Position numbers and translations under genes: made by a program. 53,858 bases of DNA from Tidjanibacter sp. (GTDB lineage Bacteria; Bacteroidota; Bacteroidia; Bacteroidales; Rikenellaceae): positions 1 through 53,858 of the forward strand of contig JAFVSJ010000028.1 of assembly GCA_017503805.1 (NCBI GenBank), read 5' to 3'. Under the pieces are notes generated by a model. That model worked only from the letters and a program-made list of their open reading frames with translations, was not told the DNA's origin and made no database searches. The first letter of the stretch is position 1; the number at the start of each line of letters is the position of its first letter. Below, piece by piece: positions 45,791 through 53,858 of the stretch.

Positions 45791-47098
45791 ATGGCATATT
45801 TCGAGGTATATGGAGGCCGCCCACTCGGTGGCGAAATCACCCCGCAGGGAGCCAAAAACGAGGCCCTGCAGATAATCTGTGCAACTCTGCTTACACCCGA
45901 GAAGGTGACACTCCACAATGTGCCGGAGATTGTCGATGTGCTCGCACTCATCGAACTGTTGCGCAACCTCGGAGTGGAGGTCGAACGTATCGGCGAGGGA
46001 GAATACTCCTTCTGCGCCAAGGAGATAGACCTCGGATATCTGCGTACGGAGGACTACCGTAGGCGTGGTAGCAAACTGCGTGGTTCGGTGATGGTTATCG
46101 GCCCGTTGCTCGCACGCTATGGTGTGGCCTACATTCCCAAGCCGGGTGGCGATAAGATTGGCCGCCGCCGACTCGATACACATTTCATCGGACTCCAAAA
46201 ACTCGGTGCCGAAATTAACTTCGACTCCGCGGGAGATTTCTTCGAGGTAGGGGCCCAGCGACTCAAAGGTACATATATGCTCCTCGATGAGGCCTCCGTG
46301 ACCGGTACGGCCAATATCGTTATGGCCGCAGTGCTGGCCGAAGGCACCACCACCATCTACAACGCCGCTTGCGAACCCTATCTCCAGCAGCTCTGCAAGA
46401 TGCTCAACCGTATGGGCGCACGCATCGAGGGCATTGCCTCCAACCTCCTCACCATCCACGGCGTGGAGTCGCTCGGAGGCACCGACCACACTATGCTCCC
46501 CGATATGATTGAGGTGGGTAGCTTCATCGGTATGGCGGCAATGACGCAGTCGGAGCTGACCATCAAGAACGTCTCCTTCGACAACCTCGGCATCATCCCC
46601 GCACAGTTTGCGCGCCTTGGCATCAGACTCGAACGTCGCGGCGACGACATCTTCATCCCACGTCAGGAGCATTACGAGATAGAGAGCTTTATGGATGGCT
46701 CCATAATGACCATAGCCGATGCTCCGTGGCCCGGCCTCACCCCCGACCTGCTCAGCGTCTTTCTCGTGGTGGCCACGCAGGCCAAAGGCTCTGTGCTCAT
46801 CCACCAGAAGATGTTTGAGAGCCGACTCTTCTTCGTGGACAAACTGATAGATATGGGTGCCCAGATTATCCTCTGTGACCCCCATCGCGCCACAGTCATA
46901 GGTCACGACCATAATCGTCGTTTGCGTCCCACGACTATGGCTTCGCCCGATATTCGTGCGGGTGTGGCTCTGCTGATTGCGGCGCTCAATGCCGACGGTA
47001 AGAGTATCATTCAGAATGTGGAGCAGATAGACCGTGGCTATCAGAATATCGAGGGCCGTCTCAATGCTCTCGGAGCGAAGATTATCCGCAAGGAATAA
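45791..47098 (+). CDS. murA: UDP-N-acetylglucosamine 1-carboxyvinyltransferase
   Basis: 435 aa. First committed step of peptidoglycan synthesis: transfers enolpyruvate from PEP to UDP-GlcNAc. Lys22 and Asn23 in PQGAKNEAL are conserved. The catalytic loop reads PGGDKIG, with Asp121 (GAT at 46151) where the E. coli enzyme has Cys115, the residue alkylated by fosfomycin. The Asp form is active and fosfomycin-insensitive in mycobacteria and chlamydiae, so insensitivity is expected here. The rest, including the ASVTGTANI and MTIADAPWPGLTPD segments, is normal. Confidence 0.96.
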   Translation: MAYFEVYGGRPLGGEITPQGAKNEALQIICATLLTPEKVTLHNVPEIVDVLALIELLRNLGVEVERIGEGEYSFCAKEIDLGYLRTEDYRRRGSKLRGSVMVIGPLLARYGVAYIPKPGGDKIGRRRLDTHFIGLQKLGAEINFDSAGDFFEVGAQRLKGTYMLLDEASVTGTANIVMAAVLAEGTTTIYNAACEPYLQQLCKMLNRMGARIEGIASNLLTIHGVESLGGTDHTMLPDMIEVGSFIGMAAMTQSELTIKNVSFDNLGIIPAQFARLGIRLERRGDDIFIPRQEHYEIESFMDGSIMTIADAPWPGLTPDLLSVFLVVATQAKGSVLIHQKMFESRLFFVDKLIDMGAQIILCDPHRATVIGHDHNRRLRPTTMASPDIRAGVALLIAALNADGKSIIQNVEQIDRGYQNIEGRLNALGAKIIRKE

Positions 47099-47152
47099 CC
47101 CTCTCATTAAAGACTACTATTAACTCAAGTTAAACTAATAAATATTATTACT

Positions 47153-47341
47153 ATGGGATTTATTCTCTATATCATTGGTTTGGTATGCGCCGTGTGGTGT
47201 GTGCTTGACGTATTCAAGAAAGATATTGAACTGCCTTGGAAACTGATTGTTGCTGTGGTTGTATTGGCAACAAGTTGGGTAGGCCTTGCTCTTTATTATT
47301 TCTGGGCGAGGAAGAATCTTGAGGTTTGGTTCAAGAAATAA
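47153..47341 (+). CDS. Small membrane protein (PLDc_N-like)
   Basis: 62 aa with two hydrophobic helices (about 3-18 and 30-50) around a short polar loop, ending WARKNLEVWFKK. The layout and the W-x-G-x-x-x-Y-Y-F-W pattern resemble small proteins with the phospholipase-D nuclease N-terminal domain. The repeat copy E starts exactly at its stop and may end its transcript. Confidence 0.65.
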   Translation: MGFILYIIGLVCAVWCVLDVFKKDIELPWKLIVAVVVLATSWVGLALYYFWARKNLEVWFKK

Positions 47342-47534
47342 AAAAAACGTGCCTTGCGGGTAAATTTTGTACCACCTACGACGGGCAAGTTCCTCATTTA
47401 CGTTTAGTAAACTGCGGACTTGCCCTTTCTTGTTGGCACAAAATTTCCTCCGCAAATCACGCTTTTTACTTTCAGTCGGTGCGGTGATTTTTTCACCACC
47501 ACCAATAATCATCCTCCCCTAAATTTAGGGGAGG
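47341..47534. repeat. Dispersed palindromic repeat, copy E, with second module
   Basis: Complete copy. Outer arms are 47341-47370 and about 47434-47466; inner stem GGGCAAGT (about 47382-47389) pairs with ACTTGCCC; the core TTTACGTTTAGTAAA is at 47396-47410. CTTTCAGTCGGTGCGG follows, then a separate 11-bp palindrome CCTCCCCTAAA/TTTAGGGGAGG (47512-47534). Confidence 0.85.
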
Positions 47535-47578
47535 ACTAATTTTTATGTCGGTCGACGGTCGTCGGTTTGCAAATAAAA

Positions 47579-47603
47579 AAGGCTCGGCAAAGTGCCGAGC
47601 CTT
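47579..47603 (-). terminator. Intrinsic terminator of eno
   Basis: AAGGCTCGGC (47579-47588) pairs with GCCGAGCCTT (47594-47603) around a 5-nt loop; on the minus strand it is followed by a U-rich tract (complement of AAATAAAA). Confidence 0.88.
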
Positions 47604-47635
47604 CGTTATAGAAAATCTACTCTCTTGTCAGTAGA

Positions 47636-48952
<1,317 letters not shown>

Positions 48953-49120
48953 TTAACCTAACTTGTATATTGTTGTTTTATCTCCTTCCCCATAGCAAGG
49001 GTAGGTGCTGTGCGCCTACCCCTGCCGTGAGAAAGATATTGTTTCCATCGGGGGTGTCGGGGAGTTTTGTGTGGTCTTTACACCCAACAACTGTTCCCTA
49101 TCACCCTCGGGTGGAGTTTT

Positions 49121-49864
49121 TTAGCTACGGAATTTAGCTTTCAGATACTCGCGGTTGAGGCGAGCGATGTGGTTGATGGTGATGCCTTTGGGGCACTCTG
49201 CCTGGCAAGCGCCGGTGTTGGTACAGTTACCGAAGCCGAGCTCGTCCATCTTGGCTACCATTGCTTTGGCCCTGCGTGCGCCCTCTACCTGACCCTGGGG
49301 GAGTTTGGCGAGCGACGAAACGCGAGCTGCAACGAAGAGCATTGCCGAACCGTTCTTGCAGGTAGCTGCGCAAGCGCCACAACCGATACAAGCGGCTGCA
49401 TCCATACTCTCCTCTGCATCGTCTTTGGCGATGGGAATAGCGTTGGCATCGGGTACACCACCGGTGTTTACCGAAACGAAACCACCGGCCTGAAGGATGG
49501 TCTCATAGGCGGTGCGGTCTACAACGAGGTCTTTGATTACGGGGAATGCGCGGCTTCTCCAAGGCTCGATCACGATCTTGTCGCCATCTTTGAAGTTACG
49601 CATATGGAGCTGGCAGGTGGTCACCTCGCTCTCGGGGCCGTGTGCGTGGCCGTTGATGCGGAGTGAGCAAGCGCCACAGATACCCTCGCGGCAGTCGTGG
49701 TCGAATGCTACGGGCTCTTTACCCTCGTGGATGAGCTGGTTGTTGAGGATGTCGAGCATCTCGAGGAACGAACTCTCGGTCGATACATCCTTAACCACAT
49801 AAGTTTCGAATTTGCCTTCGGCTTTGGCGTTGGGCTGACGCCAGATTTCAAGTGTTAAATTCAT
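49121..49864 (-). CDS. frdB: Fumarate reductase/succinate dehydrogenase iron-sulfur subunit
   Basis: 247 aa. The [2Fe-2S] motif is in [17 protein letters not shown] (about residue 58), the [4Fe-4S] motif in [17 protein letters not shown] (about 150) and the [3Fe-4S]-type cluster ligands in [15 protein letters not shown] (about 208). It carries electrons between FrdC haem and FrdA flavin. Last gene of frdCAB. In Bacteroidales this enzyme mostly works as a fumarate reductase during anaerobic growth; direction is inferred. Confidence 0.96.
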   Translation of the reverse strand: MNLTLEIWRQPNAKAEGKFETYVVKDVSTESSFLEMLDILNNQLIHEGKEPVAFDHDCREGICGACSLRINGHAHGPESEVTTCQLHMRNFKDGDKIVIEPWRSRAFPVIKDLVVDRTAYETILQAGGFVSVNTGGVPDANAIPIAKDDAEESMDAAACIGCGACAATCKNGSAMLFVAARVSSLAKLPQGQVEGARRAKAMVAKMDELGFGNCTNTGACQAECPKGITINHIARLNREYLKAKFRS

Positions 49865-49928
49865 ATCTTTTTTTGGTGTTATTTGCAGTAGTTAATTGTA
49901 GAGTTGTTGTCTTTGTGTCGACCGTAGA

Positions 49929-51875
49929 TTAGTCTTTGTAGTTACGCTGCTGGAGGTGGATAGTCTCAAAGGTGAGAGGCTCTTTGTAGAGAACGGGCTC
50001 TTTGTCCTCACCCTGATACTCCCATACGGCTACATAAGCGTAGTTCTCGTCGTCGCGGAGAGCCTCACCCTCGGGAGTCTGGAACTCCTCGCGGAAGTGG
50101 CCGCCGCAGCTCTCGTTACGGTTCAGTGCGTCGCGTGCCATAAGCTCGCCGAGCTCCAAGAAGTCGGCAAGACGGAGAGCTTTCTCGAGCTCCTGGTTGA
50201 ACTCATCGGGTTTGCCGGTGAGTTTCAGATCGCTCCAGAACTCCTTGCGCAGTGCCTGAATCTCTACGATGGCCTGCTCGAGCGACTCTTTGGTACGAGC
50301 CATACCCACTTTCTCCCACATAATGCCGCAACCGAGTTTTTTGTGGAGCTCATCGGGGGTCTGATTACCCTTGATGGCGTAGAGTTTCTCGATCTTGGCG
50401 CGGATAGCCTTCTCGGCCTCCTCGAAGGCGGGATCGTTGGTATCCACCTTGGGCGACTGGATCTCGTGCGAGAGGTAGTCACCGATGGTGTAGGGCAATA
50501 CGAAGTAGCCGTCTGCCAAGCCCTGCATCAGCGCCGAAGCACCGAGGCGGTTTGCACCGTGGTCCGAGAAGTTGGCCTCACCGATGGAGTACAAGCCGGG
50601 GATGGTGGTCATAAGGTTGTAGTCTACCCAAGTACCGCCCATAGTGTAGTGTACGGCGGGGTAGATCTGCATAGGCTGCTCGTAGGGATTCACGGCGGTA
50701 ATCTTCTCATACATCTGGAAGAGGTTGCCGTAGCGCTCGCGAATCTTGTCGATGCCGAGGCGTGCGATAGCGGTCTTGAAGTCGAGGTATACGGCCAGAC
50801 CGGTCTCGTTTACACCGTAGCCTGCATCGCAACGCTCTTTGGCCGCACGCGAAGCCACGTCACGAGGAACGAGGTTACCGAATGCGGGGTAGCGGCGCTC
50901 AAGATAGTAATCCCTATCTTCCTCTGCGATGTCGGAAGGCTGTTTTACACCTGCACGGAGTGCTTTCACGTCGGAGAGGTTTTTGGGAACCCAGATACGG
51001 CCGTCGTTACGGAGCGACTCACTCATAAGGGTAAGTTTGCTCTGCTGGGTGCCGTGTACGGGGATACAGGTGGGGTGAATCTGTGTGAAGCAGGGGTTAG
51101 CGAAGGCAGCACCTTTCTTGAAAGCCTGCCAAGCCACCGAACCGTTGGAGTTCATTGCGTTGGTCGAGAGGAAGAATACGTTGCCGTAGCCGCCGGTAGC
51201 CATAACCACTGCGTGGGCACCGTGGCGCTCGAGCTCGCCGGTGACGAGGTTACGAGCAATCACACCCCTTGCCTTGCCGTCGATAAGTACGATGTCGAGA
51301 ATCTCGTGACGGGGATAGCTCTTGACGGTCTTGGCTGCGATCTGACGGTTCAGGGCAGCGTAAGCACCGAGCAGGAGCTGCTGACCGGTCTGACCGCGAG
51401 CATAGAAGGTACGCGATACCTGTGCGCCACCGAACGAACGGTTGGCCAAGAGACCGCCGTACTCGCGAGCGAAGGGTACGCCCTGAGCCACGCACTGGTC
51501 GATGATGAGGTTAGAAACCTCGGCCAGACGGTAGACGTTGGCCTCACGTGCACGGTAGTCACCACCTTTGATGGTGTCGTAGAACAGACGGTAGACGGAG
51601 TCGTTGTCGTTCTGATAGTTTTTGGCGGCGTTGATACCACCCTGTGCAGCGATGGAGTGGGCCCTACGGGGCGAGTCGCTGATGCAGAATACCTTGACAT
51701 TGTAGCCAAGCTCACCGAGGGAGGCAGCAGCAGCGCCACCACCGAGACCGGTACCGATCACGATAACGTCGAGTTTGCGCTTGTTCGCGGGGCTGACAAC
51801 TTTGATGTCGCCCTTGTGTTTGGTCCATTTACCTTCAATTGGGCCGGCCGGAATTTTAGAATCAAGTTTAATCAT
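49929..51875 (-). CDS. frdA: Fumarate reductase/succinate dehydrogenase flavoprotein subunit
   Basis: 648 aa. FAD-binding [20 protein letters not shown] is at about residues 37-56. The His of [18 protein letters not shown] is the expected covalent FAD attachment site. The active-site segment [10 protein letters not shown] and the C-terminal [20 protein letters not shown] follow. Second gene of the operon, with 53 aa more at the N-terminal and central parts than E. coli FrdA, as usual for the cytochrome b type. Confidence 0.97.
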   Translation of the reverse strand: MIKLDSKIPAGPIEGKWTKHKGDIKVVSPANKRKLDVIVIGTGLGGGAAAASLGELGYNVKVFCISDSPRRAHSIAAQGGINAAKNYQNDNDSVYRLFYDTIKGGDYRAREANVYRLAEVSNLIIDQCVAQGVPFAREYGGLLANRSFGGAQVSRTFYARGQTGQQLLLGAYAALNRQIAAKTVKSYPRHEILDIVLIDGKARGVIARNLVTGELERHGAHAVVMATGGYGNVFFLSTNAMNSNGSVAWQAFKKGAAFANPCFTQIHPTCIPVHGTQQSKLTLMSESLRNDGRIWVPKNLSDVKALRAGVKQPSDIAEEDRDYYLERRYPAFGNLVPRDVASRAAKERCDAGYGVNETGLAVYLDFKTAIARLGIDKIRERYGNLFQMYEKITAVNPYEQPMQIYPAVHYTMGGTWVDYNLMTTIPGLYSIGEANFSDHGANRLGASALMQGLADGYFVLPYTIGDYLSHEIQSPKVDTNDPAFEEAEKAIRAKIEKLYAIKGNQTPDELHKKLGCGIMWEKVGMARTKESLEQAIVEIQALRKEFWSDLKLTGKPDEFNQELEKALRLADFLELGELMARDALNRNESCGGHFREEFQTPEGEALRDDENYAYVAVWEYQGEDKEPVLYKEPLTFETIHLQQRNYKD

Positions 51876-51903
51876 ATCGCGTAATGTGTTTTATGGTTTC
51901 AGA

Positions 51904-52617
51904 TTAGAAAAGGGGGTTGGGAAGGATGCCGTTGCCCTGCAGGAAGAGGACGATAGCGCAGAGTGCGAAGCCGCCGATGATGATGGTAGCTACGATGGTC
52001 GAGATGCATTTCATACGTTTGAACCAAACCTTGCTGTTCAGACCGAGCGAGTGCATCATACTCCATACACCGTGAGTGAGGTGGAACCAGATGCCTGCGA
52101 ACCATACGAGGTAGAGGAGCAGGTAGGGCCACTGAGCGAAGTAGTAGCGTACGATAGCTGCGCCGTCGGTGGGGGCTACCATAGCTGCGCCGATAGCAAC
52201 CTCGTGTGCGCCCATAAGCTCGGTGAACATCATCTTGTACCAGAAGTGTACGAGGTGGAAAATAAGACCGAGGAGCACCACAAAGCCGAGTACGAGCATA
52301 TTTTTGCTCGACCACTCTACGCCGTTCTCGTGTGCGTTAGCGCGGTAGCGGATGGAGCCACGAGCCTTGCGGTTCTGGAGTGTGAGCACGATTGCGAGGG
52401 CAATGTGGAGCACGATGACGAGTGCCAGAACAGCGGTAGCTGCTACTGCGTACCAGTTGGCACCGAGGAAACCGCAGATTGCGTTGTAGGCTGCGTCGGA
52501 GAATACCAATGCAAGGTTCATACACATATGGAATGTGAGGAACAGAACCAAGATGCAACCCGAGATGCTCATAAACATCTTTTTGCCGATTGAAGAGGTA
52601 AAAATACTTCCACTCAT
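51904..52617 (-). CDS. frdC: Fumarate reductase cytochrome b subunit
   Basis: 237 aa, five transmembrane helices, anchoring the enzyme and binding two haems b through His residues such as those in FHMCMNLALV, HIALAIVL, FHLVHFWYKM and FHLTHGVWSMMHSLG. This single-subunit anchor defines the type B enzyme found in Wolinella and Bacteroidota. First gene of the operon, 28 bp before frdA. Confidence 0.95.
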   Translation of the reverse strand: MSGSIFTSSIGKKMFMSISGCILVLFLTFHMCMNLALVFSDAAYNAICGFLGANWYAVAATAVLALVIVLHIALAIVLTLQNRKARGSIRYRANAHENGVEWSSKNMLVLGFVVLLGLIFHLVHFWYKMMFTELMGAHEVAIGAAMVAPTDGAAIVRYYFAQWPYLLLYLVWFAGIWFHLTHGVWSMMHSLGLNSKVWFKRMKCISTIVATIIIGGFALCAIVLFLQGNGILPNPLF

Positions 52618-52731
52618 AATAAATTAGGATAATTAGGATTAATAATTGTTTATTGTTTGTAGTTGTTCGTTTGATTCGCTTTTATCTCCGATTTCCGCTC
52701 GACCCCATCCGTAGGATGGGCTACGATTCCG

Positions 52732-52739
52732 CAAAGTTA
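52732..52739 (-). promoter_or_regulatory. -7 box of the frdCAB promoter
   Basis: Minus-strand TAACTTTG, about 115 bp before frdC. No clear TTTG at -33. It is divergent from the promoter at 52748-52779, only a few bases apart. Confidence 0.55.
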
Positions 52740-52747
52740 TCATTGTT

Positions 52748-52779
52748 TTTGGAATAACACAATTATTTGGGTAACTTTG
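52748..52779 (+). promoter_or_regulatory. Promoter of the thioredoxin-like gene
   Basis: TTTG (52748-52751), a 20-bp spacer, then TAACTTTG (52772-52779). It excludes the ATG at 52777, which would overlap the -7 box, and supports the start at 52804. Confidence 0.78.
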
Positions 52780-52803
52780 TCATTGCTAAAATCAATTTTG
52801 TAT

Positions 52804-53703
52804 ATGAAAAAGTTCATTTCCGCCCTTCTATTGACTCTTGCATTCTGCTCGATGATTGCCCTTGCGCAGTCGGGGCGGCCGTTCCCATACCCGCGAGTAC
52901 CCTCATACATAGCCTCCGATAGTGCCGCCGCCGAGTGGATGGCGCTCCATTTTTGGGACAACTACCACTTCGATAAGGCCGGGTCGGACTACTCCACAGA
53001 GCAGAACAGACGAGGATTTGTGGCCTTCATAGAAACGCTCTATACTACCAATCCCGCACTCTCCATTGAGGCTGTAGCCCAAATGATGGAGCGTGCAGCC
53101 ACATCGGAGGATGGCTATTGGTATTTCCTCGAAATGGCCGAGGTGGTTCTCTACGACCCCTCCTCTCCTATGCGCAACGACCTGCTTTGGGAACCTTTTT
53201 TGCGTCACGCCATAGGGCCTCGCAGCCCTCTCGATGCCGCTTCCAAGAAGCGTTACGAGACACTCCTTGAGCTTGTTAGCCGCAATCAGCAGGGGACTAT
53301 TGCCACCGACTTTGCCTACACGCTTGCCAATGGTACGACCGGCAGACTTCACTCCATCCGTTCCCCCTATCTGCTCATCTATTTCTACAATCCGGGCTGT
53401 AGTGAGTGTGGCCGTACCAAGGCGCAGCTCGATGCCACAGGTCTGCTTGAGAGTCTCCACGCGAGGGGTGTGCTGAAGGTTTTGGCTCTCCATCCCGACG
53501 GGGAACTGTCCGAGTGGCGCAGGTTGCTGTCCGAGAATCCTTCGTGGTGGATTTCGGCCTACGACAAGGGCGAGCAGATTCACACTCGTAACCTCTACGA
53601 CCTCAAGGCGATACCTACTTTCTATCTGCTCGATTCCGACAAGCGAGTTTTGATGAAAGATCCTGTGGTGGAGGATTTGATATATGTCCTCTCCACCTTA
53701 TAG
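52804..53703 (+). CDS. Exported thioredoxin-like protein (DUF5106-type)
   Basis: 299 aa. A signal peptide of about 22 residues (MKKFISALLLTLAFCSMIAL) precedes a helical domain like DUF5106 (about 30-180). The C-terminal thioredoxin-like domain has its CxxC in FYNPGCSECGRTK (about residue 200) and the cis-Pro segment LKAIPTFYLLD (about 272). It probably reduces or forms disulfides in the periplasm. The start follows from the promoter position. Confidence 0.82.
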   Translation: MKKFISALLLTLAFCSMIALAQSGRPFPYPRVPSYIASDSAAAEWMALHFWDNYHFDKAGSDYSTEQNRRGFVAFIETLYTTNPALSIEAVAQMMERAATSEDGYWYFLEMAEVVLYDPSSPMRNDLLWEPFLRHAIGPRSPLDAASKKRYETLLELVSRNQQGTIATDFAYTLANGTTGRLHSIRSPYLLIYFYNPGCSECGRTKAQLDATGLLESLHARGVLKVLALHPDGELSEWRRLLSENPSWWISAYDKGEQIHTRNLYDLKAIPTFYLLDSDKRVLMKDPVVEDLIYVLSTL

Positions 53704-53858
53704 AAAAGCGTGCCTTGAAAAAGCGTGCCTTGCGGGTAAATTTCGCGCTGCACTTCGGATGGCGAGTTCCTCATTTACGACTTGTAAACTGCGGACTCGC
53801 CACCTTGTTTATCGGGAAATTTCCTCCGCAACTCACGCTTTTTTGTTTCAGTTGGAGC
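53703..53858. repeat. Dispersed palindromic repeat, copy F (runs to window end)
   Basis: The left arm start AAAAGCGTGCCTTG is doubled (53704 and 53718). Inner stem GGCGAGT pairs with ACTCGCC, the core is TTTACGACTTGTAAA (53774-53788), and the right arm ends CTCACGCTTTTTT followed by the TTTCAGTTGGAGC extension. It begins at the stop of the preceding gene. Confidence 0.85.

Overview
The window is a 53.9-kb piece of a Bacteroidota chromosome, most likely Bacteroidales and plausibly Rikenellaceae/Alistipes-like (the genus is inference). Support: promoters follow the Bacteroidota pattern (TTTG, about 20 bp, then TAnnTTTG), Shine-Dalgarno sites are mostly absent, a MoxR/Bat aerotolerance cluster is present, fumarate reductase is the three-subunit cytochrome b type, MurA has Asp in place of the usual Cys, and the mobile element carries a Bacteroides-type tyrosine integrase.

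Layout. 1-6.1 kb, minus strand: tyrS (cut by the window edge), dnaX, mntP and leuS. 6.4-25.6 kb, plus strand: the str-S10-spc-alpha ribosomal supercluster (rpsL, rpsG, fusA, rpsJ through rplQ) with secY, map, infA, rpmJ and rpoA. It is divided into probable transcription units by a strong terminator after rpsN, by promoters before rpsL, rpsH and infA, and possibly by one before rpmJ. Two spacers, rpsJ-rplC and infA-rpmJ, are long and contain inverted repeats. 25.6-39.5 kb: a dispersed palindromic repeat family into which a ~13.45-kb integrative mobilizable element appears to have inserted. The element carries an integrase, two helix-turn-helix proteins, a RecA-like ATPase, a primase, a MobV-type relaxase, a self-regulated TetR plus giant acyl-CoA dehydratase activase operon, a metallophosphoesterase and a dead TolC-family gene. 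39.7-47.1 kb: a MoxR/DUF58/TPR/VWA (Bat) operon, then murA. 47.1-52.6 kb: a small membrane protein, then eno and frdCAB on the minus strand. 52.8-53.7 kb: a secreted thioredoxin-like protein. The window ends inside another copy of the repeat.

Main points of interest. (1) dnaX has an 11-A tract exactly where the clamp-loader domains end, and both alternative frames stop within three codons, so transcriptional slippage would make a gamma subunit. (2) The mobile element appears to use the 15-bp palindromic centre of the host repeat as its attachment site, leaving half-repeats at each end. (3) The repeat family shows covarying stem bases. (4) The activase operon has a promoter, an operator-like palindrome and its own TetR gene. 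(5) The element contains a 50-nt near-perfect hairpin followed by phased ATCTGTC repeats, and a candidate oriT before the relaxase gene. All functional statements come from reading the sequence and from knowledge of the families; no database search was run.
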